From NCBI GenBank assembly GCA_916700875.1, contig CAKAKS010000291.1, forward strand, positions 124,001 to 188,000: a DNA stretch of 64,000 nucleotides. Direction: 5' to 3'. This document shows, piece by piece, positions 11,030 through 22,785 of this stretch; the stretch's first letter is position 1; the number at the start of each line of letters is the position of its first letter. Both the position numbers and the translations under genes were made by a program. The notes under the pieces are model-generated. The model had not been told where the DNA came from and ran no database searches. It was given only the letters and a program-made list of their open reading frames with translations. This DNA comes from Sebastes aleutianus (taxonomy: Eukaryota; Chordata; Actinopteri; Perciformes; Sebastidae).

Positions 11030-11900
11030 TAATGAATTTTAAAAGTTGTAGAAGTTTGTGTATTATAAGCCTCATCAATTATTTATTTTTCACAGGATTG
11101 GGTTGAAATTTGTACTGAACATCCAAGATACCCTAAGGATAATTTACAACATGTATTCATGTAAATAGCTGTTGCTGAATGTTTCGAAATAATCATATGA
11201 ATAAAAATAAATATTTTTTACCGGAATGAAGAATCTTCAATTGTCAATCTCCACTAGTTTTCACTTTCTTGCAACCCTATGTTGAGTAAATTGAGTGCCA
11301 CAGATCTTGCTTCGGAGCTGAAAAAAATCTTTTAAGATATTTTGACTGTATATTTTCCCAAGAAGGATTATTTTAATTTCGTTTAAATAATTTAATATTT
11401 TGAATATAGCTAATTTTCCGTACTTTTCAATGGCAATACTGTATTACACGCAGTGGTTCATAGGTAGATATTATATATATATTTGTTTTCTATCTCGGTC
11501 TGATACCTATTGAGTCTGTTTTTCATTTGGTTCAAGAAAGTTACAGCTTGTAATGGCTTGGTTTGTTAGTTGAAAAAACAACATTTGTGTTTCTCAGCTT
11601 CAATTAAATTTCCTTTTTTTAATATTTAATGTTTCTCTGGCTTTGTCCACTATGTTACAAGTGTAAGACATGCTTGTTTACAGAAAGTGATTAAACGATG
11701 CAGTAATATAACATATTTATTTTTTATTAATTTGATTACTATAAAACATTCAGCAACAACTATTTACATGAATACATGTTGCAAATTAGCCTACGGGTAT
11801 CTTGGATGTTCAGTACAAATTTCAACCCAATCCAGTGAAAAATAAGCAACTGTTGAGGCTTAGAATAAATAAATAAAGTCCAAAACTTCAAAAAATCATA
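11030..11900. repeat. Large fold-back repeat in tmem79 intron 1
   Basis: The arm at about 11040-11210 ('gattgggttgaaatttgtac', 'catccaagataccc', 'acatgtattcatgtaaatag') recurs reverse-complemented at about 11725-11895 ('ctatttacatgaatacatg', 'gggtatcttggatg', 'gtacaaatttcaacccaatc'). The arms are about 170-180 bp and separated by about 500 bp. There is no coding capacity. It is probably a palindromic non-autonomous DNA element; its outer ends are not defined. Confidence 0.75.
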
Positions 11901-12586
11901 ACTAAAAAAACTGGGTTTTCAACTGGACAAAACAAGCAGTTTGGAGATTTTATATAGACCAAACAATTAAGGGTTAATCAACAAAGTATATTCTCCAGAT
12001 TAATTGATAATGAAGATAATCGTTAGTTAGTTTGATATATGATTTGGACTTTATTAACTGTGGTGAAATAAGGAGAAGATGCCAGTCTCCTTCAAATAAT
12101 TGGACATAAAGCTGATAGGTCCACAAAGTTTCTAATTCACTTTCACTGGATTTGTTATTTGTGATACTTGTTTAAGTGTTTGGGAGTCTTATTCTTCACC
12201 ATTGAATCAATACTTAAGTTAAGACAGCAGATGTACCGTATTTATAGCAATACTTTAAGTGGAATTTGTCAGATTTTCTAACATACTCTCAAACAAGACT
12301 AACTGCTGCACAAACATGCTGTATACACTGTGTTGGTCTGTGCCAGGGCAGGACAAGCCACAAAGAGCAACACACCCATGATAAACAGTGAACTTTGATT
12401 TTTTTTTTTTGTGAAGTTGAAGGCGGAGCAGGAAATTGTTTTTAAAAATGGTTCTACCTTTTTTCCCCCCTCACAGAGAAATCAACCAAAAATGACTTTT
12501 AGCAGCTGGAAGAAGCTTTGCTAATAGTCAGACTCTTGATAGTACGTCAGGTATCGACTAAAAAGAGAGAAAATAGAATTTAAAAA

Positions 12587-13265
12587 ATGTCTGTCCTAGG
12601 TTCATTTTCACCTGAAGAGACACAAATACCAGGAAGTAAAAAGCCAGAAGAGAGCAACAGCATAGAGGAAAGACAGGAGGTCACAGACGAGGAAGAAGAA
12701 GAAGAGGAATCAAAGAAGAAGGAGGAGGAAGAAGAGGAGGTGACCAGCTCTGCTCATCTGGAGCCGAGCACTCTGCCATGGCCTGGAGACAAAGACAAGA
12801 GGCCTCAGACGGACAACGACGATGGAGTCTGGTCAGAAAAAGGAGTTTCTGAGCCTGAAGAGAGGGACACGGGGATCAGCGGAGGAAGCCAGGACCTGTC
12901 GGAGGAGCGGAGCCAGGAAGAGAGCGACAGAAAGGGCAAGTGGAGGGAAAGCATGCCTGAGGGCGATAAGTGGAGGGACGATGAGATGGAGGCGCAGCGG
13001 AACAATAAAGGGGACGGATCACTGGCAGATGATGAAGATGAGGGGGAGGAGGAAGAAGAGTCGAATTGGATCTCAGAGAAAGACGCTCTGGGTTTCACTC
13101 CAAAAGTCACGATCGTGCGTCCGTCCAGCAAAGAGCTTCCTGAGGAGAGCAGGCTGTTCATAGAGAAGGACTACGAGAAGGACTACGAGAAGGAGCCGCA
13201 GACGGAGCCCGACTCAGCAGGACAGTTCTATCCAGACTGGACAGAGCCGGACGACGACAAGTACT
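12587..13265 (+). CDS. tmem79: tmem79 first coding exon (acidic N-terminal domain)
   Basis: The ATG at 12587 follows the acceptor at 12476 by 110 nt and opens a 226-codon frame plus one base. The exon ends TACT|GTGAGT. Reading on past the donor gives a hydrophobic tail that stops at 13339, which is intron sequence. Composition is E, D, S and K rich, including an EEEEEEE run from a gaagaa repeat. It is less conserved than the membrane part, so identity rests on the exons it joins to. Confidence 0.85.
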
Positions 13266-16200
13266 GTGAGTATAAAAACACACACTACACTTTACTGCAT
13301 CTGGGCCCATATTTATTAAGCAAGGAGCAAACAGTGTGAGCGACACATTTATCAAACAACTCACTCCTGCTAACCGTGAAGTGTAGGAGTAACATTTAAG
13401 AGTCATCACATCATTGATCACATGTTTGCTCTGAGCAGGAACAGCCAATCAGAGACATGGATTTACTTTATATCTGCACATTGTCCCCAAAAAAAACCCT
13501 GCATTTTCCTCAGTGATGTTATTCTGTCATTTTTAATTTTAAAGTGTATTTTATTTGTGTGCACTATAATATCTCCACTAACAGTTAACCTTTCAAATTA
13601 TTATCAATAATATATTCATATATTTTAAAATATAAAATTATATAAATAAGGATTAGATAGTAGGAGATTGGCTGATGGAAACCAAAAAAAAACGACTGGA
13701 GAAGGAAAGAAATTTAGAGGTGCATCAGAAGAATCATCATAAAATAAAGGAGAATTTAATATTGATGAGATCAGACAATAAAGAAGCAAATTAATTGCAA
13801 ACAAAATCATTGTCGGGTTTAATTCTTGTTGTTCGCAGCCCTGATAAATAATGTTAACAATAAAATGATAAAATTCCTGAAAACAAAAAGTTTGAAAAAA
13901 GTCTGGAAAAAATGTCTGAAAAATAAAGTTTGAAAAATGTCGGAAAACAAAAGTCTGAAAAGATTTCCGTTAAAAAAAAATCCGAAAATGACTGAAAAAA
14001 AGTCTGAAAAATGTCCCAAAAAAAAGTCCGGAATAAAAGTCTGAAAAAAAAAGTTGCAAAAATGTTGGAAAAAAAAGTCTAAACAATGTCTGAAAAAGGT
14101 AAAAAAAAAAAAAAGATGTCTGGAAAAATATCCCAAAAAAAGTTTGAAAAATGCTGGAAAAAAGACTCTGAAAAATGCCTGAAAAAAAAAGTTTGAAAAA
14201 TGTCCCAAAAAAATGTCTGAAAAAAAAAGTTTGAAAAATGCTGGAAAGAAAGACTGAAAAAAAAAGTTTGAAAAATGTTGGAAAACAAAAGTCTGAAAAA
14301 ATTACTGTAAAAAAAAGTCTGAAAAAATGACCTAAAAAAAAGTCTGACAAAAGTCTGAAAACATTTAGGAAAAAAAGACCGAAAAATTCCTGAAAACAAA
14401 AAGTTTGAAAAAAGTCTGGAAAAAATGTCTGAAAAAAAAGTTTGAAAAATGTTGGGAAAAAAAAGTTTGAAAAATGCTGGAAAAAAAACCTCTGAAAAAT
14501 AAAGTTTGAAAAATGTCGGAAAACAAAAGTCTGAAAAAATTTCCGTTAAAAAAAAGTCTGAAAATGACTGAAAAAAAGTCTGAAAAAAAAGTTTGAAAAA
14601 TGCTGGAAAGAAAAGTTAGAAAAATGTTGGGAAAAAAAAGTAAGAAAAAAAACAAATTTACCTTTTCATATATTAATTGAATTACTTCCTGAAACCCTGT
14701 ACTAGTGCATAATTACATATAATAGGTTTGAAGAACCATAACTATGGGTGAACAAAACGAACCCCAATTCTTATTTCATTGTACATCATTAATGGCTATT
14801 AGGGCTGTGTATTAGCAAGAATCCAGCGATACGATACCTATCGTGATACAGGGGTTACGATTGAATATATTGCGTTTTTATTTTTATTTTTTTAAATCTA
14901 CAAAAAGAACACACCATCATATGCATGAAATCTGAATAAAAAAGTTAACTTTTTTGTGCAATCAGAACAGTGGGATCTGCATTTGCATTTATCACAGTCC
15001 GTGTAGAGTTTGCATGTTCTCCCCGTGTCAGCGTGGGTTTTCTCCGGGTACTCAGGTTTCCTCCCACAGTCCAAAGACATGCCGGTTAGGTTGATTGGTG
15101 ACTCTAAATTGCCCGTAAGTGTGAATGGGAGTGTGAATGGTCGTCTCTCTCTATGTGTCAGCCCTGTGGTAGTCTGGCGACCTGTCCAGGGTGTACCCCG
15201 CCTTCGCCCAATGTCAGCTGGGATCGGCTCCCTCCTTAAATGGAATGCAGCCATCGTGTTAGTAACGTGTGCTTTTCCTACTACGATAAGTCAAAATGTC
15301 TGCTGTGAAAAAGGCTAATTACCACATCACAGTAATGTTAAAAAAAAGTAGTTTCAAGTGTTTTTGGGGCATTTTATTAGTTAGAAAGCAGAGAGATGAC
15401 GAGATAGAGGTAGGGAATGACAAAGGTCTCTGGCTGGACTCAAACCAGGGACATCGCGGCCCATGATTGTTGCCTTAAACCCCCCCGGACCACCCAGGCA
15501 TCAGATTTCTAAATCCCCCTAATCCGTCTTTACTAACTGTTTTCCTGCCAAAGTATCCTCTTTCAACAGCTATTAAATCAAATTAAGGCCAGATTAAGAA
15601 AGATTATTGTTAACACAGATGCTCACAAACTACTCTGTCATCATTGTGATTCTAAATCCTGTTTTATTCTTTTTAAGAAGAAGATGAGACACATAATCTC
15701 CAAGTGTGAGGAACATAAGAGCTTGCTGCGCTGTGGATTTTGAGTCGTTTACTATATGCAACCAGGCGCAGATAAGATTTTAAGTATATTCTTAGAAGGG
15801 AGGGTTTCAAATGAGCAACTTTCATTTGATTAACTAGTTATGTATATATGATATCAGATATCTGTCTTTGTTCTAATTAGAGATGCAGAGATTGCAATTT
15901 TCTTGGCCGATTCTAAACGTTTCTTTCTTTCTAAGAACTATCATTGTCAGCATACACATTGTGTAACTTTTCTTTAATGGAAAATTTAATTCTATGTTCT
16001 TACATATCAGAGAAGAATCTATACAGTTTATGTAGACCTATTATGAGAGTCAACTATTTATTATCTATCTAAATCTAATATGTATTTATTTATATAAAAC
16101 TATTTATGAACCAGTATTTATTTACAAAAATGTAAAAGTGTGTGTATTATATTTTATTAACAACTATTGGTGCAAGAGGAGAGGGAGAGACCCCGCGCTG

Positions 16201-16962
16201 TTGGCAGAAGAGCCGGTCACTGAGATTACTCTGAGCAGCAGTGTGCATGGGGATGAATTACAATACTGTATAATACATTTGATTATACTTCCTGCTTTTT
16301 CCCTGATGGTCTGTATAAGTCACTAAATTTGTCGCTAGTCACTTTTAGAAATAAAGTCACTAAGAGGATCTGAAAGTTGCCAAATTGGCAAAACTGTGTG
16401 TGTGTGGCTACTGTCCATTGTGTGGTGCATGTGTGTAAATTTGACCAACACAGAATCGGCTATAGGCTATGGCTCAGAGGGTAGAGCAGGTTGTCCACCA
16501 ATCGAAAGGTCGGTGGTTCGATCCCCGGCTGCTCCGGGTCACATGTCGATGTGTCCTTGAGCAAGACACTTAACCACAAATTGCTCCCGAAGGCATAGCC
16601 ATCAGTGTGTGAATGAGTATTTAGATTAGATCCTGATGAGCAAAGTTGGCACCTTAGCAGCCTCTGCCATCAGTGTATGAATGTGTGTGTGAATGGGTGA
16701 ATGCTGACATGTAGTGTAAAGCGCTGTGAGTGGTCGGAAGTCTAGAAAAGCGCTATATAAGTCCATTTACCATTTATAATGTTTTCTATCACATATCTTT
16801 ATTGATTTTGAACATAATACATCACTTTTCCAAAATGGGTTTGTTACATCTTCCCCCCCATTCACCCAAATACCCACCCATGATCTCTGAGCCCTCGGTG
16901 TAGATAACAACAAAAATGATAGTTTACAAAATGATAATAATAACCAAATAAATTAAATTATT

Positions 16963-17019
<57 letters not shown>

Positions 17020-20000
17020 TCCCACATGCAGAAATGCATACATACCTGTCTGTTTGTCCCCCCCAAAAAAGGGGTACAGTCTCATTTGTACATGTCAAAT
17101 TCAAGAAGTTACGTTATCAGGAATGGATTCCAAAAAATGTAAGGTATAAATCAAATATTTTATGAAAGATATAACTTTTTTTTGTTTGGTTGTGTATGTA
17201 AGCTTTTTAATCGCAATGCAAGAGGAAAGCTCTTTAATCCAAAGGTTCAAAGATGGACAACAAATACTTTTCCAATGTCTAGCAATAAGACGCTTCGCTT
17301 GTATCAGGCAAAGGTTAATCAATTTGCAGTCATGAGTTCTCAGGGCCAATGCTCTATCTGCTATAGGCTGTCTGACACTGATCGATCCACCGGTGATGTC
17401 CGATCAAGCTGAAAATCGGCCAACTTCCATTCACCCGCGATCGATCTGTGCATCTCTCGTTCTAATCCAGGCAGGTTAAAGTGTTTTCTGAAGCAAATTT
17501 TCACTCAGTAAGTGAGTGAGTCACTGCACACTGATGACCTATTTCCTCCTTAATCAGATATAATTACAGATTGTCAGATGAATCATGACTCCAGTCTCAT
17601 CCTCTTTGTCTCGCTGTCACCATGCTGTCCCAGTAAAGACAGAAATGAATGATTTTGTATTGAAATGATCCCTTTCTCCTTCGTCAGACCTGTGTGAGCG
17701 TCTGTGCAGCGAAAAACTGAGGCTGTCTCTGGCGACGGCGGCCGCTGTGCTCCTCTTCCCTCTCCTGGTGTGGGGAGGTTACGCCCTCCTTCCCTTTGAC
17801 TCACCTCTGCTGCACAGCACGCCCCTGAGGGTGGTGTACACTCTACGCTGCTCCTTCTTCGCCATCATCCCCATCCTGCTCGGTAAGACCTCATGTATTA
17901 AGTTTATCGTGCATTGAAACAAATACTTAATATAATCTAAAATGAACACTGTAAGCCATAAACAATAAAAAAACATCCCACGGAATAACACCAGGTGATG
18001 CTGACCCTCGTCTCTTCTGCAGGTGTGGTGGTGCAGGGCGTGGCCCGGCTTCGCTACAGCGTCCTGAAGCCCCTCTATCAGAGTGAACTGGTACACAGAG
18101 AGGTGGCAGTGCACTGGCACTACGTCAACGAATCGCTGTCCCTCTTCCTCTTCTTCTTCCTGCAGCTCGCTGTCATGGCAACCTACATTGACCAGGATCT
18201 GGTCAAACTGGTACCGCTGCTCACCATCATATTTGTTTTCGGCAGGTATGAGTGCTCGCTGTCACACGTTGTTAAATGTTTAGGATCTTAAACCCAGAAT
18301 AGGTGAAGGGATAGATGATTCTGAATGTTGTTTTGGTTATTAAATGTCTGCTTAACGGCATGACGGAAATGTGTGAAGGAAATGAACTGTGGGTCTTCAG
18401 ATTATTTAAATAGCTGTCTAGTTTGTGAACTCATCCTGTCAACACTGGCTAACTTTGATGTAGTTCAAACAGATAAATGTATGTCAGCGACAGATAAAGT
18501 GTTCCCTGCAGAGAGCTCATGCTCAGTTACTCAGTAACTCAAGGCCAACAATGCCAGGCTGCACATTTACTCTCCAACTAGTAAAGAATTGACTTTCTGT
18601 ACTTTCTGTCGTTCATTCCTATCAGTAATACACTTCACTTAGTCTGCATGACACCACAGTGATACCACAATCAATAGATCAGGAAGGATTAATACAAATC
18701 CCCAGTTTAACGGCAGTATCTTTAACCCACTTACTGTGTGTGGGAGTACTGGCTACTTCCTGTTATGACTTTGCATGCCTGGCAACAGTAAGCACAACAG
18801 ATCAAAGTTTCACAGTGCTGACGTACAGTTATAGCAGTCATTTTGAATACAGTTACATTTTCCACTTTCACACACAATTAAACTGGTTTAACTGGGGATG
18901 TGTTTTAAACCTGATGACTCATAGGGTTGCATGTCCAGTTACTTTATTCATTCATTCTGTTCTTTTCCAGGTTTGCATTTACACAGGATTAAACATTAAA
19001 GGAACGGTGTGTAACATTTAGGGGGATCTATTGGCAGAAATGGAATATAATATGAATTAGTATGTTTTTATTTGTGTAAAATCACCTGAAAATATGAATC
19101 ATTGTGTTTTCATTACCTTAGAATGAGCCGTTTATATCTACATAGAGAGCGGGTCCTCTACATGGAGCCGGTCGCCATGTTTCTACAGTAGCCCAAAATG
19201 GACAAACCAAACACTGGCTCTAGATAGGGACATTTGTGTTTTCACATTTTCGCGTCGGCCCCCGTAGTTCTCCTTCACACTCGGCACACGGGAGACGATT
19301 CAGTTGGTTGCAATCTGCAATGTCACCGCTAGATGCCGCCAAATCCTACACACTCTACCTGTTTAAGGGAAAACGTTCTGCAACAGTGCACTGATAAACC
19401 ACTACAACACATAAGTTGGGGTTAGGAGGTGGGGGTGTACAACTACAGTACAGTTCTACATAATTAAAGATTTAATTTAGTCATCTACGTTGGCGATCGA
19501 GTTCCAAAATCATCTCTGATAAAAAACAGTGTTCGTCATATCGCATTTAAATGCAAATGTATGTTGTCGAAAGGCAGCACTTATCATGATTAATATCACT
19601 TAGCATATGTGATATTCTTTCAATACCAACAATATTTAAAAATCCAAGTAACCAGTCATCTATTGGAAAACAACAACAGCCCGCCGGCTTTTACTGAACG
19701 AAACAACGGCAGCATAATGCCGCCCCGGTGTGTGATTTTTAGATACTACACTAGGATCGTGGGAGCAAAAGGGGCTTAAACACAACAGCGCCGCCGTCTA
19801 GTGTGTGTGTGCGTGTAGTCCCACCGTGTTGGCTGTCCCTTTCACTCAGACATCGGCTCGGCTCTGTGACAACCTCCGCTGCCGACTCAGCGGCGGAACA
19901 ACTCTGCCCCCGCTTTCCACCTCTGTACCTTTCATACAGAACAGCGAGGCGGAATAACGGCGCAACATTCCCGCCTTGATCAGCCTGTGTGAAAGGGGCT

Positions 20001-20537
20001 AGCGGTTCAGTTGTGACGACTGGACGCTCTGAAAACAATATTCTCAGGCAAAACTAAATACACGATGAGGGGAAAGTAGAGTAAAAAAAGCATCCATTAA
20101 GTTATTAATCCAGATCTTTTGACTCATCAAGCCCTTGACACTAAAAATGATGAAAGGCATGAAGGAGCTAAGCCGTCTAACGTTCCCGCTGAAAGGGCAG
20201 AGTGGGTGTGCGGGCTGATGTGGGTCGTGATCATTTCTTTTTGTTCAAGCTGATTATAAACCAAACAGAAGTGGTGGAGTGCATCCATCTCATCTGCCTC
20301 TTGTTGGCCTCTATAACGTATTATTTGTGTCATTTCGTGTGCTGCAGGCTGATCTACTGGCTCTGCCTCTCTCTGGACAGCAGCATCAGGGGCCTCGGTT
20401 TCGGCTTCTCCTTCTTCCCCATACTGGTCATGCTGGGCGTCAACCTGTACTACGTCTGCTCTTCACTCGGACAAGGGGCGATATTTGACGTGGAACCTCC
20501 CACGACGGCTCCTCCCAAGCAGCGCTGGTGGGGTTAA
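12587..20537 (+). CDS. tmem79: Transmembrane protein 79 (mattrin), coding span, 428 aa
   Basis: Four coding exons (12587-13265, 17688-17882, 18023-18245, 20348-20537) join in frame with GT-AG junctions and total 1287 nt including the stop. Residues 1-226 are hydrophilic and strongly acidic, with E/K-rich runs, and are predicted cytoplasmic. The rest is a multi-pass membrane region whose phrases match vertebrate TMEM79: 'LLFPLLVWGGY', 'LPFD', 'RVVYTLRC', 'LLPLLT'-like and 'RLIYWL'. The human protein is 394 residues, so the N-terminal region is somewhat longer here. In mammals the protein sits in the Golgi and lamellar-granule system of keratinocytes and is needed for skin barrier formation. 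A fish role is unproven. It is convergent with mef2d, as expected from 1q22 synteny. Confidence 0.9.
13860..14650. repeat. A-rich minisatellite built on 'gtctgaaaaaatg'
   Basis: About 40 degenerate units of 15-22 bp alternate 'aaaaagtctgaaaaa', 'aagtttgaaaaatgctgg' and 'aaaatgtcccaaaaaaa'. A higher-order copy exists: the block at about 13875-13980 recurs at about 14385-14560. Reverse-strand frames give long F-rich open frames that are composition artefacts. Confidence 0.9.
14804..14882 (+). repeat. hAT-like element fragment
   Basis: The sequence 'tagggctgtgtattagcaag', then 'gcgatacgatacctatcgtg', then 'atacaggggttacga' resembles the terminus of a common fish non-autonomous hAT family. Only one end is present. 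Confidence 0.35.
15005..15235 (+). repeat. Fish LINE 3'-tail fragment
   Basis: The stretch 'gtgggttttctccgggtact', 'cctcccacagtccaaagaca', 'ctaaattgcccgtaagtg', 'ggcgacctgtccagggtgta' is a very common fish repeat. I recall it as the 3' end of L2-like (Maui-type) LINEs. A reverse copy of the same tail lies at 20770-20890. Confidence 0.55.
15370..15515 (-). repeat. SINE-like fragment
   Basis: The pattern 'gagatgacgagatagagg', 'ggctggactcaaaccagggac', 'gttgccttaaacccccc' looks like a tRNA-derived fish SINE read in reverse: its reverse complement has a B-box-like GGTTTGAGTCC. A related degenerate copy lies at about 37365-37490. Confidence 0.4.
16459..16775 (+). mobile_element. tRNA-derived SINE
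   Basis: The head has an A-box-like TGGCTCAGAGGGTAGAG and a B-box GGTTCGATCCC with tRNA-like spacing (about 16470-16530). It is followed by a SINE body ('gtccttgagcaagacactta', 'catcagtgtgtgaatgag') and the tail 'aaagcgctatataagtccat'. It is not a functional tRNA gene: the fold is incomplete and a long body follows. Confidence 0.75.
16790..17340 (-). repeat. Possible antisense LINE 3' end with (TA)n
   Basis: The reverse strand contains AATAAAGAT near 16800, as expected for a LINE tail pointing left. A pure (TA)n microsatellite occupies about 16967-17015. The family is not recognised, so this is a weak call. Confidence 0.3.
17688..17882 (+). CDS. tmem79: tmem79 coding exon 3 (first membrane segments)
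   Basis: Acceptor cgtcag|AC and donor CTCG|GTAAGA. Translation after joining is YLCERLCSEK... then the hydrophobic 'VLLFPLLVWGGYALLPFD' and 'RVVYTLRCSFFAIIPILLG'. This is the most diagnostic TMEM79 stretch and gives two membrane segments. Confidence 0.92.
18023..18245 (+). CDS. tmem79: tmem79 coding exon 4 (middle membrane segments)
   Basis: Acceptor tctgcag|GT and donor GGCAG|GTATGA. It encodes a basic loop ('ARLRYSVLKPL'), then two hydrophobic segments ('LFLFFFLQLAVMATY' and 'LVPLLTIIFVFG'), ending in phase with the final exon to give '..FGRLIYWL'. Confidence 0.92.
18996..19366. mobile_element. TTAA-flanked MITE, family B
   Basis: Left end TTAAAGGAACGGTGTGTAAC; right end, reversed, TTAAACAGGTAGAGTGTGTA. 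Landmark phrases are 'gggggatctattggcagaaa' and 'gagagcgggtcctctacatg'. A reverse partial copy lies at 33845-34028. It is in tmem79 intron 4. Confidence 0.75.
19660..20040. repeat. GC-rich intronic block, probable transposon remnant
   Basis: A 380-bp CpG-rich island stands out in AT-rich intron ('gccgactcagcggcggaac', 'cctttcatacagaacagcg', 'gtgtgaaaggggctagc'). It looks like a non-autonomous DNA element, but I could not define its ends. The reverse open frame here shows no known domain. Confidence 0.35.
20348..20537 (+). CDS. tmem79: tmem79 last coding exon
   Basis: Acceptor gtgctgcag|GCTG. It encodes the fifth hydrophobic segment and C-terminal tail: 'RLIYWLCLSLDSSIRGLGFG' then 'FSFFPILVMLGVNLYY', ending 'QRWWG' and TAA. 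The human protein also ends in a short hydrophilic tail finishing 'PWG'. Confidence 0.92.
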
Positions 20538-20769
20538 AAGGCCGCCGTCCAAAAAAGGCGACGAGGAGTTAAGAGACACAACTGTAAACACGCCTTTTTT
20601 AGTATCATGATGACACAGCAACACTCAGACAACTTGTCTCGTTCTTTTGGTGTCCTGTAGAGTTGTAATCCTTCAGATTTCAGTTCTGGTTGATTTGGAC
20701 AACACCTGTGGTTACCATGGTAACAGCAAGTGCGGTTTAATACTACAACAAACTCTCCTTGAGCATCCA

Positions 20770-20891
20770 TCCTTCAAACCATTATCTGTAACCGCTTATC
20801 CCACTCGGGGTCGCTGAAGCCGACATTGGGCGATGGTGGTGTGCACCCTGAACAGGTCGCCAGACTATCACAGGGCTGTCACATAGAGACA
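20770..20891 (-). repeat. Fish LINE 3'-tail fragment, reverse
   Basis: The reverse complement gives 'tgtgacagccctgtgatagt', 'ctggcgacctgttcagggtg', matching the fragment at 15005-15235. It lies in the tmem79 3' UTR. Confidence 0.5.
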
Positions 20892-20992
20892 TCTCCTTGA
20901 GAAGATTTTTTTTAAATTAAATTAATAATGATCCGCTGTCAAAACAACTCAAAAGTGACCGCTGTCTTGTTTTGTAGACACATTTTGGTCAC

Positions 20993-20998
20993 AATAAA
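20993..20998 (+). terminator. tmem79: Polyadenylation signal of tmem79
   Basis: AATAAA about 455 nt after the stop codon on the plus strand, within plausible 3' UTR sequence. Confidence 0.55.
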
Positions 20999-21099
20999 AG
21001 CCACGCATTCTCCAGTTGAATGCTTTTAATGTGAAGGGGCAGAAGGAAATGTTTCTGTTGACATCAACAGTGAGGCTGCTTGCACTGGATTACATGCAT

Positions 21100-22670
21100 T
21101 CATCGTTTCCTTTGAATCCATTATGCTTATGAAGGCAATCGAGAATGGCGGACCCCGCCACTACCTATAAAAACATAAATAGTATAAAAAATGATAATTT
21201 CATAAAAATCTCAAGGATTATAACTTGTAGTGTTTTATAAATTTGTTGACCTTTGTTAAAGAAATCAAACACAAGAAGCAGGTTGTGGGATAATTTGTAG
21301 CTTGAATATATGTATAAAAAAATGAAGAAATCCAAAAACAACCTAGTTACGAGAGGAAGTTGAAAAGTTTACATACTACAAAAAAAGCTCTTTTGTGCAT
21401 GCAAATTAAAAAAAGACATATGGTCTGACAAAGGGCTCTTTTTACAGTGTGTGTTTACTAACTTCAATCATAAATCTTTAAGCAGTCTGAACCTTTTCGT
21501 CTTGAGCTGATGAAATCAGCGTTTTTAAGGCGAGAGGAGTTTCAGTTCACGGCATCCAGTGTTTGGAGGTGATTCAGCAAAATGAAGACAGAAATGTAAG
21601 ATATGAAAGCTGAAAAGTGTCAGTAAGAAGCACAGAATCAAATGAGTTGGATATCAAAAGTAAAAATTTAAGGGCACTACAAGATTTTTTTTTTTATATG
21701 AGATTGAATTTTCTAATGGTAATCTTTAAACTTTGTATTTATAAGTGAGACAGTTAAATGCATCTTTGTTTCATTGATCAAAGGCTTTTCTTTGTTTATA
21801 GCAGCATAAATTGTTGGTCTATTTTTGGATAGTCTCTTTTCTTTCTTTTGAAGGAACTTTTTTCAGTGTATGAGAGAAGTATTTAAAGCAATATTTGGGA
21901 CTTTGAATGAGTTCAATAAAGCAATAACAAATATGATACTCAACATTGTGCAGCAGCAGCTGATGATTCAGGTCCAAATGACTGAACACGTAACTCTTCA
22001 TTGACTATCTGTCCAGACAAAGACAAAGAAACAAACAAACAAACAAACATCGTGACTACAATTAAAGTTTTAAATATGTGTGTCCTCTGTGATCATGACT
22101 CATGAGGCAAGTTTCAGCAAGACCTAATAGTCAGTGCCCAAATTCAAAACTTGAAAATGCGGCCAGTCTTGAACAACAACAAATGTGGGCAAACTGCACA
22201 GGTGAACAAAGAAACTGCAGAGTCATGGTCAAAGAGGAGACAAACAAAACAGGAATCATTCGACTCTCTGACAGTCTACAACAAAGCGGATACATTTATT
22301 TTCTTTCACAGAGCTGGGATCTGTTAAAGGGACTGTTTGTTTCCTTCCTGTTAGACAGGTTTATTTTGGGAGAAACTTAAAACATGAAAACACCCCACAC
22401 AGTTCAACTACTAGTATTATAAAAAGTTACAAGAGTACAGTATGAACATGTAATATATGAATCAATAGATTAGACTCGTCTTTTCGTCATTGTAGTCATT
22501 AAAAACAACCCATCATAAATATAAGTGAGGTAGTACAACGTAAATGTTTAAAATATAGGGTCTCTCTTCCTATAAACCAGTCCAAAACATATGATCACCT
22601 TATAAAGTGATGCATTGTCATAGACCAAACTACCAAAAAGTATATAAAATACTTAGAATTAAAAATACTT
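21100..22670. other. Intergenic, no gene recognised
   Basis: AT-rich stretch between the convergent genes with (AAAC)n at about 22028-22050. Short open frames lack domain signatures. A 'ttaaagggactgtttgt' near 22323 resembles one end of the family A TTAA element. Confidence 0.5.
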
Positions 22671-22671
22671 A

Positions 22672-22785
22672 AAGGTCCCATATCGTCCTCATTTTCAGGT
22701 TCATACCTGTATTTTGTGTTTCTACTACTAGAACATGTTTACATGCTGTAATGTTAAAAACAACAACTTTATTTTCCTCATACTG
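22672..22785 (+). repeat. Left-end fragment of TTAA element family C
   Basis: Starts TTAAAGGTCCCATATCGTCC, then 'cattttcaggttcatacctg' and 'tttctactactagaacatg'. It breaks off at 'catactgtcg', where the hAT-type minisatellite begins. Confidence 0.65.

Larger units (their letters stand above)
13266..17687 (+). other. tmem79: tmem79 intron with repeats
   Basis: A 4.4-kb intron. It holds an A-rich minisatellite (13860-14650), a hAT-like fragment (14804-14880), a LINE-tail fragment (15000-15240), two SINE-like pieces, a TA microsatellite and a possible antisense LINE tail. No nested gene is seen. Confidence 0.7.

Noticed and set aside
12822..13163. Alternative plus-strand frame over tmem79 exon 2 (113 codons)
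   Set aside because: It is a shifted reading of the acidic repeat-rich exon; only the 12587 frame joins to the conserved membrane exons.
13819..14655. Four overlapping reverse-strand open frames of 96-129 codons rich in Phe
   Set aside because: They are the reading of an A-rich minisatellite on the opposite strand; composition is confined to a few residues and no start context or homology is visible.
16470..16545. Possible tRNA gene (A and B boxes)
   Set aside because: It continues into a SINE body and tail and lacks a clean acceptor-stem pairing, so it is a SINE promoter, not a tRNA gene.
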